Below, piece after piece: positions 1 through 8,673 of a DNA stretch of 64,000 nt; the stretch's first letter is position 1, and every line of letters begins with the position of its first letter. The stretch lies in assembly GCF_019029495.1 (NCBI RefSeq), contig NZ_JAERQM010000008.1, forward strand, positions 172,927-236,926, read 5' to 3'. A program made the position numbers and the translations under genes. The notes beneath the pieces are model-generated. The model was not told the origin of the DNA. It saw only the letters and a program-made list of their open reading frames with translations, and did no database searches. The stretch is from Falsiroseomonas oleicola (GTDB taxonomy: Bacteria > Pseudomonadota > Alphaproteobacteria > Acetobacterales > Acetobacteraceae).

Positions 1-378
1 GACGAGGTCCGGAATCACCTCCGGCGGGTCCTGGAGGTCGGCATCGATGACGATGACGGCCTGTTCCGCCGCCGCATGGTCGAGCCCCGCGGTCAGGGCG
101 ATTTCCTTGCCGAAGTTGCGGCTGAGATTGACCACGGCCACCCGGCTGTCCTGCGCCCGCAGCGCCAGCATCAGCGCCAGCGTGCCGTCGCGGGAGCCGT
201 CATTCACATAGACCACCTCCCACGGCAGGCCGATGGCCTCCATCACCGGCACCAGCCGGGCGTGGAAGGCGGGCAGCACCTCCTGCTCATCATAGGCGGG
301 CACGACGACGGAGAGCGCCGGGCGGGCCAGGGTGGCGGCCTGCAGTGCGGGGGGATAGGGGGCGAGATCGCTGGGCAT
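1..378 (-). CDS. glycosyltransferase family 2 (DPM1/GtrB-like), C-terminus beyond window edge
   Basis: The first 126 codons of a GT2 enzyme are present; the rest lies beyond base 1. Such enzymes transfer a sugar from a nucleotide or lipid-linked donor, often to polyprenyl phosphate, at the cytoplasmic face of the membrane. Visible are the nucleotide-binding start (LSVVVPAYDEQEVLP, about residues 22-36), the VNDGSRDGT loop, the NLSRNFGKE segment typical of polyprenyl-phosphate glycosyltransferases, and the acidic motif DADLQDPPEV near the edge. The ATG at 376-378 opens the frame; the ATG a few bases upstream is out of frame. The sugar and acceptor cannot be told because the C-terminal half, including any membrane segments, is missing. 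Confidence 0.88.
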   Translation of the reverse strand, partial: MPSDLAPYPPALQAATLARPALSVVVPAYDEQEVLPAFHARLVPVMEAIGLPWEVVYVNDGSRDGTLALMLALRAQDSRVAVVNLSRNFGKEIALTAGLDHAAAEQAVIVIDADLQDPPEVIPDLV

Positions 379-435
379 GGGGGCATTATGGCACGGGGTT
401 GCGGCGAATCCGGGGCGGGGCGAGACTCCTCCGCG

Positions 436-891
436 ATGAGCCCCCCCGCGCCGGCGACGATCCGGGACCTTCTTTCCTATCGCATCCACCGGCTGGCCAA
501 CGCGCTGAGCCGCGGGGCGGCGCGCCGCTACCGCCGCGATTTCGGTGTCAGCCTGATGGAATGGCGCATCCTGGCCCTGCTCGGCGGCTTCGCGCCTCTG
601 ACTTTGCGGGATCTGGCGCGGGAAAGCGGGCTGGACAAGGCGCAGGCTTCGCGCGCGGTGAAGGCGCTGGTGGCGCGGGGGCTGGTGGAACGCGCGGCCG
701 GCGCCGATGCCCGCGAAGTGGCGCTGCGCCTTTCGCCGGAGGGGGCGCGGGTGCAGGACGGGCTGATGCAGGCGGCGCGGGAGCGCGACGCGGCGTTTCG
801 CGGGGCACTGCCGGCGGAGACGCTGGCGGTGCTGGAGGAGGCGATTCGGGTGCTGCAGGCGGAGGCGCGAAGGCAGACGCCGAAGGGGTAG
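436..891 (+). CDS. MarR-family transcriptional regulator
   Basis: A 151-residue winged-helix DNA-binding protein of normal MarR length. The core reads as the usual helix-turn-helix (LTLRDLARESGLDKAQASR, about residues 55-73), the recognition helix and the wing (GLVERAAGADAREVALRLSP). These proteins act as dimers and usually repress a neighbouring transporter or detoxification gene in response to small aromatic ligands. The frame is open further upstream, but the ATG at 436 begins a segment of the expected length, and the upstream extension overlaps the divergent glycosyltransferase gene as an antisense shadow. No partner gene lies downstream, so the target is unknown. Confidence 0.88.
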   Translation: MSPPAPATIRDLLSYRIHRLANALSRGAARRYRRDFGVSLMEWRILALLGGFAPLTLRDLARESGLDKAQASRAVKALVARGLVERAAGADAREVALRLSPEGARVQDGLMQAARERDAAFRGALPAETLAVLEEAIRVLQAEARRQTPKG

Positions 892-1379
892 AGGGGGCCG
901 GGCTGATGGCTCTGCAGGCTCAGCTCTCCCAATCAGAAAAGCGGGTCGGCGGCAAATACGCAGGCCGAGAGAACGAGATCGGCGCGTCGGTCGGAGCAGA
1001 TTGCGTTGCGGCGCCAATCCTTAAGACGCCAGAACATGCTCCGCCAATATTAGGAAAATTATCTTGCAAAATGCTCGCAGTTAGGCGATAGGAGAGCAGC
1101 CCTCGCCCGAAATGCGTCCTGAGCGCGGCTTGCCATATCAGGCTCATCCTCGACCGGATGGCGCGCGCTGGCTCCCGCCTCTTCGACGCCTGGGATTAGC
1201 GTGTGGTCGAAAGCCATTGCAGTCAGCCAAGGGCCATCAGGGCGCTTCGACGGCGACCGTCAGCATTCCACCTCTGCCGACAGCCTCGCGCTGAAAGGCA
1301 CCACCCAGGTCAGAATTTATGCCTAATTTATCATGCTCGAAAGGTGCCAACGCCCTCTCGACAGCGGAGATTTGTGCGC
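892..1379. other. gene-poor stretch of about 490 bases
   Basis: No convincing gene is seen on either strand. Open frames here have no recognisable domain and unusual composition. The stretch around 1015-1095 is clearly less GC-rich than the window as a whole, with short A/T runs, as expected of a promoter region or recently acquired DNA. The frame of the downstream candidate toxin stays open upstream to about 1203, but those 59 codons look like random sequence. No terminator hairpin with a T-tract was recognised. Confidence 0.5.
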
Positions 1380-2192
1380 ATGTCAGACAAGGTGCCCATC
1401 GACGCTGCCGGCCTTCGCGCCGCCGTCTCGGACCAAAGATATTGGCAGGCAGGCCATCCCGAGCGTGATGCCTGGCGCGCCTGGGTCACTGACGGATTTC
1501 AGGCCATGTATGGTGGTGACGCTCGGCCGAGCAGCGGTGTCGTTCATGTCCGCGCCTATGTCCGCAACGGCCAGCCCGTCGCAGCACATACTCGCGGTGC
1601 TCCCGCGTCCGGCGACGAAGGTGGCATCGATGATCGGATCGGTCAGCCAGCGCGCGATGGGCAAATTGAAACGCCGGGACCCGTGGATGTTGGGTTTCGT
1701 GGCCTGATGCTTCGTCGTCGAAATCTTTTAAACGACGCCCTGGTCGTGCCCGCGATGGCTCGACGACCGGAAAATGGGGTCGTGGGTGGTCGCTCAGGCG
1801 TCATCCCAGAAGGCGGCGGTGGGGGTGGTGGTTATCGGCCTCCCGGTTCGCGTGGTCCGGCGCAAGTACCTCAGGCTCCCACCGTCTCTCGACGCGGCCA
1901 GGAACTCGTGGACATGGTTGCGCCAGGAGGGCAACCGATTGGATCGCAGCGGGGCGGGGCAGAAGCCAATATCCGCACCCTGCCCGGAGGGCAGGCGGGG
2001 GCCGAGGCGATGCTCGGACGACTGACGCAGGGCAGGGGTGCCGTTGATATCACCCCGCGGGGGCATCCGGGGCGGATGTACCGCCTCGATGACGGTACCA
2101 TCATCGGGTATCGGCCATCCACGTCGAGCGGTAGCCCTTCGATCGACCTCAACATCCCTGGCTTTACCTCCGTTCGGAAACTTCATTTTTGA
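1380..2192 (+). CDS. candidate polymorphic toxin with C-terminal toxin tip
   Basis: A 270-residue protein without a clear family name. The N-terminal part (residues 1-75, with RYWQAGHPERDAWRAWVTDG and HVRAYVRNGQPVAAHTR) resembles short carrier modules seen in front of bacterial toxin domains (recall, not a database result). A Gly/Pro-rich linker follows, including a run of Gly at about residues 142-148. The C-terminal 45 residues (GTIIGYRPSTSSGSPSIDLN, ending in VRKLHF) resemble C-terminal tips of contact-dependent or secreted ribonuclease-like toxins. A small acidic protein starts 11 bases downstream, the typical toxin-immunity order. The start at ATG 1380 has a weak upstream CGGAG. Catalytic residues cannot be assigned; the toxin call is an inference. 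Confidence 0.55.
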   Translation: MSDKVPIDAAGLRAAVSDQRYWQAGHPERDAWRAWVTDGFQAMYGGDARPSSGVVHVRAYVRNGQPVAAHTRGAPASGDEGGIDDRIGQPARDGQIETPGPVDVGFRGLMLRRRNLLNDALVVPAMARRPENGVVGGRSGVIPEGGGGGGGYRPPGSRGPAQVPQAPTVSRRGQELVDMVAPGGQPIGSQRGGAEANIRTLPGGQAGAEAMLGRLTQGRGAVDITPRGHPGRMYRLDDGTIIGYRPSTSSGSPSIDLNIPGFTSVRKLHF

Positions 2193-2203
2193 AGGACGTC
2201 AAA

Positions 2204-2524
2204 ATGACCACCATGAGGGACCAGACTTCGCGGTTCTGGGAATATGCCAAGACTGACGACGTGACCTTTCCGAGTGTTCTCGACGCCCTGCGCGATCTCA
2301 CTGAGGTCCCGCCAGGCAACGATGACACCGAGCGCATGCTGCATTTCGTCGGCCTTATGCTCGACCAAGGCTTCGTCCCCGTGTCTAGTCCCTACGCCGA
2401 TCCGCCCAGCGCGCCATGGCCCGAACAGGGCAATGCCGACGTGTTGCAACGGCTGCGCCAAGAGTGGGAAGCCCTGGATCACGACGTCACCTTTCTCGAC
2501 CTGTGCTGGTTTCATAGGCCATGA
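2204..2524 (+). CDS. candidate immunity protein for the upstream toxin
   Basis: A 106-residue, strongly acidic, Trp/Leu-rich soluble protein with no signal peptide or membrane segment. The family is not recognised. It starts 11 bases after the candidate toxin, with an AAGGA ribosome-binding site 7 bases before the ATG at 2204; a TTG at 2189 in the same frame would overlap the toxin stop. Size, acidity and position immediately behind a toxin-like gene are what one expects of an immunity protein that blocks the toxin tip. There is no independent evidence for the function. Confidence 0.55.
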   Translation: MTTMRDQTSRFWEYAKTDDVTFPSVLDALRDLTEVPPGNDDTERMLHFVGLMLDQGFVPVSSPYADPPSAPWPEQGNADVLQRLRQEWEALDHDVTFLDLCWFHRP

Positions 2525-2683
2525 CTGCGGTCGAGCAGGCAAACGGCCCGGCTACACCGCGCGCTCGCCTCGCAGATGATCTGTGCTGAAAGCCCCACGT
2601 GGCCGAGCCTTGGCATCGCGCGCATCAATGGTGGGCTCTGGTCGCTCACTGGATAGCCTCAATCCTACTATTGGGCAGTGCTC

Positions 2684-3640
2684 TCACCGCGAACAAGCCG
2701 CCCCCCCCAGCACGCAAAACTTCGCGCAATGCGGGTGGTTCAGCGCCACCGGCCGGGCCGCCTCCGCCAGTGTCGCCCCCAGTTCGAATTGCGGGTCGTA
2801 GGGCAGCAGCGTGCAGGCCACCACCGCGGGGCGCGCCGCGCCGCGCCGCTTCACCACCATGCGGGAAGATGCGCACATCATCTGGTCCGGATGCTTGCCC
2901 AATATACCCCAGCAGGCCTCGGTGATCTCCGGCACATCCACGGTGGCGTCCATTTCGGGGAACAGCATCAGCGCCACCGGGTCGGCGGCGTCCAGCGGAA
3001 TGGCGAACTCGGAAAAGAGGCGGGCGAAGCCGGCGCGCATCGCCGCCTCATCCTCCCCGCCAAAGCTGGCGCGGCCGGCGACGTTGATTCGAAAACCTTC
3101 GCGCGCCAGCCAGCGCAGGCCTTCCATGGCCAGGACGAAGCTGCCCTCCCCCCGCTCGAAGTCGTGATGCGCGGCGGTGTGGTGGTCCAGGCTGACGCGC
3201 AGCACCAGGCGGTCCGGCCCGAAGCGGTCGCGCAGCGCCAGCAGCCCGGCCGCGCGGCGCGTCATCGGTCGCATGGCATTGGTCAGCACCAAGGCGCGCA
3301 GGTCGCCGGGGCGGGCCAGCACATCGGCCAGCATCGGCAGCATGTCCGGGTTCATGAAGGGCTCGCCGCCGGTGAAGCCCACCTCCCGCAGGCCATCGGC
3401 CTCATCGAGGTAGGCGGCGACCTCGGCGGCGGTCAGATAGACCAGCGCATCGTTGCGCGGGCTGCTTTCGATGTAGCAGGCGCGGCAGGTGATGTTGCAC
3501 AGCGTGCCGGTGTTGAACCACAGCGTCTCCAGCCCCGCCAGCGCCACCGTCGCCCGGCGCTCCCCCTTGGCGGTGACCCGCGGGTCCTGGAATTTCCCGG
3601 GGGCGAGCGGGCGCGGCAGGGTCTGGGTGAGGTTCGACAA
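2684..3640 (-). CDS. radical SAM protein with C-terminal SPASM-like cysteines
   Basis: A 318-residue radical SAM enzyme. The [4Fe-4S] motif CX3CX2C is present (CNITCRAC, Cys48, Cys52, Cys55), followed by the GGEP motif (FTGGEPFMNPD), which holds the SAM amino group. Cysteines near the C-terminus (Cys305, Cys309, Cys316) could hold an auxiliary cluster as in SPASM or twitch proteins that modify peptides or complete cofactors. Translation most likely starts at the TTG at 3638-3640, with AAGGA 7 bases upstream. It stands alone: no precursor peptide or carrier gene is adjacent, so the substrate is unknown. Confidence 0.85.
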   Translation of the reverse strand: MSNLTQTLPRPLAPGKFQDPRVTAKGERRATVALAGLETLWFNTGTLCNITCRACYIESSPRNDALVYLTAAEVAAYLDEADGLREVGFTGGEPFMNPDMLPMLADVLARPGDLRALVLTNAMRPMTRRAAGLLALRDRFGPDRLVLRVSLDHHTAAHHDFERGEGSFVLAMEGLRWLAREGFRINVAGRASFGGEDEAAMRAGFARLFSEFAIPLDAADPVALMLFPEMDATVDVPEITEACWGILGKHPDQMMCASSRMVVKRRGAARPAVVACTLLPYDPQFELGATLAEAARPVALNHPHCAKFCVLGGAACSR

Positions 3641-3821
3641 GCTGCGGTCCTTGCAGAGAGGCTGTTCGGGCTTCGCCGGGCCAGGTGGGCCGGTTACGCG
3701 CGGACCTAGCCTATCTGGCCTCGCCGCCGAAGGATGCCAGCTTTTGCGATGCGGAACGCCCCGACAGGGGTTGCGGCGGCCCGGCTGAACGGCTACGAAC
3801 CGGCACCCTAAGCACCGGTAC

Positions 3822-3896
<75 letters not shown>

Positions 3897-3966
3897 CGCT
3901 TCCCCATTGTTTGGCGTCCCCTTTGCCCCCGGCGAGAGCACGCGCGGCTGTGCAGCCGGCCGCCGC

Positions 3967-5667
3967 TCAGCTCGCGATGGCATAGGCCGGGCGGCGCGGG
4001 TCGGCGCCGGCGGCCATCAGGCCGGTGGCCGGATCGGTGCGGATCGCCTCCACACTGCCGGCGGCATAGGCCCATTCGGGCCAGGTCTGAATCTCATGGC
4101 CCAGCGCCGTCAGCGCGGCGCGGGTCTCCGCCGGGATGCGCGATTCCACCGCCAGCTTGCGCGGGAAATACTCGAAAGGCGCGAAGGAGGACGGGAAGGC
4201 GTAGGTCGCGATGCGCGGCGGCTCGATGGCCTCCTGCACCTCCATGCCGAAATGCAGCACGTTGAGCAGCACCTGAAGCATGGACTGCACCTGCACATCG
4301 CCGCCCGGCGTGCCGAAGGGCATGACGCCGCCATCGGCCAGCACCGCCAGCGCCGGGTTCGGCGTCAGCCTTGGCCGCTTGCCGGGCGCCACGCCGCAGG
4401 GATGCGCCGGATCGACCCGGCTCTGCGATCCGCGCGCGGAAGGCACGATGCCGAGGCCCGGCACCACCGGCGAATTCCACGAACCGTCGGAGGGTGTGGC
4501 GCTGAAGGCATTGCCCCAGCGGTCCATGACGCAGACATAGGAGGTGTCGGCCTCCACCTCCGGCGGCTTTTCGCGGATCGGCGGGGGCAGTTCCGTGCCG
4601 TTGCCGATCAGCGGCGGCGGCATGTCCGGGCAGGCCGCATCGCCCCGGAAGCCGGCGGCGCGGGCGGCGAGGTGGGGGGCGGAGAGCAGCGCCTCCAGCG
4701 GCACATCCACCATCGCCGGATCGCCGAAATGGTATTCGCGATCGGCCAGCGCAGCCTTCAATGCCTCCGCGATCACATGCAGATATTCGGCGCTGTTATG
4801 CGCCATTCCCGAAAAACCGATGCGCTCGGCGATCAGCAGTGCTTCCAGCAGCGCCGGCCCCTGGCACCAGGGGCCGCAGGTGGAGATGGCATGGCCGCGC
4901 CACATCCGCGTCACCGCCGGCTCGATGCGGCTGCGGAAGTTGGCAAGGTCGTCGCGCGAGAGGTAGCCGCCCTGCTCCTGCTGGAAGGCGACGATCCGGG
5001 CCGCGATGTCGCCCTTGTAGAAGGCGGCATGGGCGGCGGCGAGACCCGTGGCGCGGTCGCCCCCGGCGGCGGCTTCCTGGTCCACCATATAGCTCAGCAT
5101 GGCGGCGAGGTCGGTCTGCACAAATTTCTCGCCGACCGCCGGCGCGCGTCCGCCGGGCAGGTAGATCGCGGCCGTGCTGGGCCAGCGCATATAGGACTCG
5201 AATTTCTGCACCAGGTTCTTCGCCATGGTCGGGTGCATGGCAAAGCCATCCCGCGCATGGCGGATGGCGGCGCCGGCGACCTCGCCGAAGGTCATGGTGC
5301 CGTGGCGTTGCAGCGCGGTGATCCAGGCATCGGGCGCCGCCGGCACCACGGTGCGCAGCACGCCCGGCGGCATCTTTCCGGCGTGCTCACGCAGGAACAG
5401 GTCGGCGGGGAAGGACATCGGCCAGTGGCCGAGGCCGGCGATGGTCTCCACCTCGCCGGCGGCGGTCCGCAAAATGATCGGCGCGACGCCCGCGACATTG
5501 ACGATGTCCGACTGCACCACGCCGAGGGTGATGCCGGCCGCCACCCCCGCATCGATGGCATTGCCACCGGCTTCCAGCACCGCATGGCCGGCGGCGGTGG
5601 CCAGGTAATGCCCTGCGGAGACCGCGTGGCGGGTGCCGTAGAGGGTGGGCCGGCCGGTCACGGTCAC
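3967..5667 (-). CDS. ggt: gamma-glutamyltransferase family protein
   Basis: A 566-residue N-terminal-nucleophile hydrolase of the gamma-glutamyltransferase family, which cleaves or transfers the gamma-glutamyl group of glutathione and related amides. The precursor is cut autocatalytically before a conserved Thr; here that Thr is most likely Thr375 in DTSYVCVMDRWGNAFS. The substrate-loop segment SDGSWNSP follows, and the C-terminal signature reads LTPNPALAV and MPFGTPGGD. Unlike classical periplasmic enzymes, no signal peptide is visible at the start. The GTG start overlaps the stop of the upstream solute-binding gene by four bases (GTGA), so the two are probably translationally coupled. Substrate specificity is not known. 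Confidence 0.9.
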   Translation of the reverse strand: MTVTGRPTLYGTRHAVSAGHYLATAAGHAVLEAGGNAIDAGVAAGITLGVVQSDIVNVAGVAPIILRTAAGEVETIAGLGHWPMSFPADLFLREHAGKMPPGVLRTVVPAAPDAWITALQRHGTMTFGEVAGAAIRHARDGFAMHPTMAKNLVQKFESYMRWPSTAAIYLPGGRAPAVGEKFVQTDLAAMLSYMVDQEAAAGGDRATGLAAAHAAFYKGDIAARIVAFQQEQGGYLSRDDLANFRSRIEPAVTRMWRGHAISTCGPWCQGPALLEALLIAERIGFSGMAHNSAEYLHVIAEALKAALADREYHFGDPAMVDVPLEALLSAPHLAARAAGFRGDAACPDMPPPLIGNGTELPPPIREKPPEVEADTSYVCVMDRWGNAFSATPSDGSWNSPVVPGLGIVPSARGSQSRVDPAHPCGVAPGKRPRLTPNPALAVLADGGVMPFGTPGGDVQVQSMLQVLLNVLHFGMEVQEAIEPPRIATYAFPSSFAPFEYFPRKLAVESRIPAETRAALTALGHEIQTWPEWAYAAGSVEAIRTDPATGLMAAGADPRRPAYAIAS

Positions 5668-7310
5668 TGCGCCGGGCGCGCGTGGACGGCGACCACCTGC
5701 TCATCCATTCGCGGCGTATAGGTGATGCCGCGCCGTGTGCCGATGGCCGACATCTGCACATAGAGCGGGATTTGCACATGCAGGTCCTGCACCTGGTGCA
5801 TCGCCTGGCGGACGGCGGCCTCACGCCCGTCATCCATCCGCACCATCACCTCCCGCACCACGGCATCCACCGCCGGGTCGCTGAAGCCGCTGCGGTTCGC
5901 GCCGCCGAGGTTCCGCGGCACGTCGCGCGTGTGGAAGGAGGTGGAGAGCACATAGGTCGCATCGCCGGAGGAGAAGGACCGGCCGACGAAATGCATCGGC
6001 AGCAGCACGCGGGCGGGGCGGATGCGCGGGAAGAACACCGTGCTCGGCGTGACATCCACATTCATCTTCAGCCCGGCACGCGCCAGCATCTGGCCGACGG
6101 CCTGGCAGATGCGCGCGTCGTTCACGTAGCGGTCGTTGGAGCAGGAGATGGTCAGGCCGAAGCCATCCGGAAAGCCGGCCTCCGCCAGCAGGCGGCGCGC
6201 GCCGGCCACATCGGCGGGCGGCACCGGCACCGCCGGATCATAGCCGCCAAAACCCTCCGGCGTGAGCTGGCCGGAGGCGACGGCCTGGCCTTCCATGACG
6301 CGCTCGACCAGCGCGTTGCGGTCGATCGCCATGGACAGGGCGCGGCGGACGCGGACATCCGACATCGGGTTCACCGGCAGCGGCTGGCCATGGCCATCGA
6401 CCACCAACGGCAGCGGATCGGTCGCCACGTTCAGCGACAGATACATGATGCGATCGGTCGGCCGGCTGGCGATGTTCACCCGCCCTTCCCGCCGCAGGCG
6501 GGAGAGGTCGGTCAGCGGCACATCCTCGATCAGGTCGTAATCCCCGGCGAGAAGCCCGGCGAGCCGCGCGGCATCATTGGCGATGACGCGAACCTCCACC
6601 TCGCTCCAGGCCGGCTTCGTGCCGTAATAGGAGTCGTTGCGCTGAAGCCGCATGCCGGTGGGCGACACGCCATTGCCGACGACGCGATAGGGGCCGGTGC
6701 CGATGGCGGCGCGGCCGCGGTTGAAATCCTCGGTGCTCGCATTCGCCGCGGCGCGGGCCGAGACGATGAAGACATTCGTCATCTGGCCGGGGATCAGCGG
6801 ATTCGGCTCGCTGGTGTGCAGGCGTACCGTCAGCGGATCGACGATCTCCACACGGGCGATGGTGCGCAGGTTGATGGTATAGGGGCCGATATTGCCCGGC
6901 ACGTTCGGAATGCGGGCGATGGAGAAGGCGATGTCTTCCGCCGTGAAGGGCGAGCCGTCATGGAAGGTGACGCCGGGGCGCAGCTTCAGCTCCCAGATGG
7001 TGGGCTCCACCGCGCGCCAGCTTTCCACCGCGCCGGGCACCTGGCGGCTGTTCTCGTCGCGGCTGATGACGGTGTCGTAGATGTGCCGGGCGGCGGCCAT
7101 GTTCGGGCCGTTGAAGAAGAAATGCGGATCGATGCCGAAGGTCGATTGCGTCGCCATGGTCAGCGTCTGCGCGCCAGCGGGCGCGGCCAGCGGCAGGCAC
7201 ATCGCGCCCAGGGCGAGCAGCCGGGACAGGGTCTTGCGGCCCAGGGTCTTGCGGCCCAGGGTCTTGCGGCCCTGGGTCTTGCGGCCCAGGATCTTGCTGA
7301 ACGACAGCAT
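5664..7310 (-). CDS. ABC transporter solute-binding protein, family 5 (peptide/opine type), orphan
   Basis: A 548-residue periplasmic receptor. After an unusual basic N-terminus comes the hydrophobic signal segment LLALGAMCLPLAAPAGA and a cleavage site near AQTLTMA. The mature protein has family 5 features: the N-terminal lobe with LRPGVTFHDGSPFTAEDIAFS (in two adjoining pieces), the VRRALSMAIDR segment and the DVRV hinge. It is preceded by an FAD oxidoreductase (one-base TGATG overlap) and followed by ggt (GTGA overlap), but no permease or ATPase gene is in this cluster. It must share a transporter elsewhere or act without one. Linkage to ggt suggests a gamma-glutamyl compound or peptide as ligand (inference). 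Confidence 0.88.
   Translation of the reverse strand: MLSFSKILGRKTQGRKTLGRKTLGRKTLSRLLALGAMCLPLAAPAGAQTLTMATQSTFGIDPHFFFNGPNMAAARHIYDTVISRDENSRQVPGAVESWRAVEPTIWELKLRPGVTFHDGSPFTAEDIAFSIARIPNVPGNIGPYTINLRTIARVEIVDPLTVRLHTSEPNPLIPGQMTNVFIVSARAAANASTEDFNRGRAAIGTGPYRVVGNGVSPTGMRLQRNDSYYGTKPAWSEVEVRVIANDAARLAGLLAGDYDLIEDVPLTDLSRLRREGRVNIASRPTDRIMYLSLNVATDPLPLVVDGHGQPLPVNPMSDVRVRRALSMAIDRNALVERVMEGQAVASGQLTPEGFGGYDPAVPVPPADVAGARRLLAEAGFPDGFGLTISCSNDRYVNDARICQAVGQMLARAGLKMNVDVTPSTVFFPRIRPARVLLPMHFVGRSFSSGDATYVLSTSFHTRDVPRNLGGANRSGFSDPAVDAVVREVMVRMDDGREAAVRQAMHQVQDLHVQIPLYVQMSAIGTRRGITYTPRMDEQVVAVHARPAQ
7231..7290 (-). repeat. four tandem 15-bp units inside the signal peptide coding region
   Basis: Four head-to-tail copies of a 15-bp unit (plus-strand form GTCTTGCGGCCCAGG) at 7231-7245, 7246-7260, 7261-7275 and 7276-7290. 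Three are identical and the third has one changed base. Read on the coding strand they give LGRKT repeated (one unit QGRKT), lengthening the positively charged n-region of the signal peptide. A 15-bp unit keeps the frame, so the copy number can change by slippage without breaking the gene. Confidence 0.9.
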
Positions 7311-8647
7311 CAGACGCCTCCATTCGTGACGCGCCAGCCATCCAGCCGGTCGCGGAGTTGATAGGCTGTGCCGACAAGCGGCATGAACCAGGGATGGCCG
7401 GTGTAGAGCGGCCTCGTGGGAAAGCTCAGCCGCGCGAAGGCGGAGACACGGTTGGAACCGCCGAGGATCTGCTGCGCGGCGACGCGACCGAAATGCGTCA
7501 TTCCGACCACGCCGCTGCCATTGCAGGCCATGGCGTAGTGCACGCCATCCTGGATGCCGACATGCGGCATCATGTCGAAGGCGAAGGCGACATTGCCCTT
7601 CCAGCCATGGGTGATGCGCACGCCGGCCAGATCCGGAATCAGGTCCACCAGGAAGCGGTGCAGCGTCGCCGCGGCCTTTCGGGGATCCGTCTGCACGAAG
7701 CTGGCGCGGCCGCCGAACAGGATGCGTCGATGGTCCGGCGAGGGGCGGAAGTAGTAGAGGATCTTCTTCGTGTCGCCATAGACGCGCAGTTTCGGCAGCG
7801 CGCGGCGCACGCGGTCCTCGCCCAGCTCCTCCGTCGCGATCATGTAGCTGGCAACGGGGATCAGGCGGCGGCGGAACCAGGGGGTAGCCGCGCCGGTATA
7901 GCCATTGGTCGCCAGCATCAGGTGCTTCGTGCCGATACGGCCCTTGTCGGTGGTGACGACAAAGCTGCCATCCGGCTGCCTTGCGTAGCTTTCCAGCGTG
8001 ACGCCGGAGACAAGTGTGGCGCCATGCCGCGTGGCCGCCTCGGCGAGCGACCGCACATACTTCGCCGGATGCAGCCCGCCGGCCCGCAGCATCACCATGC
8101 CGCCATGGTATTTCGTGGTGGCAATCTCCTCCGCCACCGCGCCGCGCGGCACGACAAAGGCTTCCTCGGCACCGGTTGCCGCGTTCAGCATCTCGGCGCG
8201 GCGCTTCAGCCCTTCCATCGCCTTCGCCGCATGGGCACCGACGAAGCGGCCGCTGCGCTCGAAATCGCAATCGAGGTTTTCGCGCGCGATCAGACTCGCA
8301 AAATCCTCATAGGCGGCCTCGCCTTCCTCCACCATCTCATTGACCAGGCTCTCGCCAAAGGCCTCCTTCAGATCGGCGCGGACCTTGCCGAGGCTGCCCG
8401 CGCCGGACAGCGCGCCGCCATTGCGGGAGGAGGCGCCCCAGCCGATCGTCTCGCGGTCGATGACCAGCGCCTTGATGCCGTTGCGGCCGAGTTCCAGCGC
8501 CGTGGACAGGCCGGCGATGCCGCCGCCGACGATGACGACCTCCGCCACATCGGGCAGTGGCGCGGTGCTGGCCCCGGGCGGCGCGGCCTCCCACCAATAG
8601 GGGCTGTCCCGGAAGCCGGGGGCGAAGATGGCGTCGGATCCATTCAT
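7310..8647 (-). CDS. FAD-dependent oxidoreductase, DAO family (OrdL/PuuB-like)
   Basis: A 445-residue flavoprotein of the D-amino-acid oxidase superfamily. The N-terminal Rossmann motif is VVIVGGGIAGLSTALELGRNG, seen here as VVIVGGGIAGLS then TALELGRNG, followed by the FAD segment IGWGASSRNGG typical of OrdL and gamma-glutamylputrescine oxidase-like enzymes. The front WW motif (SPYWWEA) also fits that group. These enzymes oxidise C-N bonds of amines or amino acids. Start ATG 8645-8647 gives MNGSDAIF; upstream extension lacks conserved sequence. Its stop overlaps the start of the solute-binding gene by one base. With ggt downstream, a gamma-glutamyl-amine route is plausible but not proven. Confidence 0.85.
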   Translation of the reverse strand: MNGSDAIFAPGFRDSPYWWEAAPPGASTAPLPDVAEVVIVGGGIAGLSTALELGRNGIKALVIDRETIGWGASSRNGGALSGAGSLGKVRADLKEAFGESLVNEMVEEGEAAYEDFASLIARENLDCDFERSGRFVGAHAAKAMEGLKRRAEMLNAATGAEEAFVVPRGAVAEEIATTKYHGGMVMLRAGGLHPAKYVRSLAEAATRHGATLVSGVTLESYARQPDGSFVVTTDKGRIGTKHLMLATNGYTGAATPWFRRRLIPVASYMIATEELGEDRVRRALPKLRVYGDTKKILYYFRPSPDHRRILFGGRASFVQTDPRKAAATLHRFLVDLIPDLAGVRITHGWKGNVAFAFDMMPHVGIQDGVHYAMACNGSGVVGMTHFGRVAAQQILGGSNRVSAFARLSFPTRPLYTGHPWFMPLVGTAYQLRDRLDGWRVTNGGV

Positions 8648-8673
8648 CCGGCGGAGCCTCGCATGCGCGTGGG

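Noticed and set aside
1203..1379. Upstream in-frame extension of the candidate toxin gene.
   Set aside because: The extra 59 codons have no recognisable domain, signal or ribosome-binding site; the ATG at 1380 fits better.
2525..2683. Gap between the immunity-like gene and the radical SAM gene as a possible extra small gene.
   Set aside because: Short frames there lack a ribosome-binding site and recognisable sequence; nothing could be supported.
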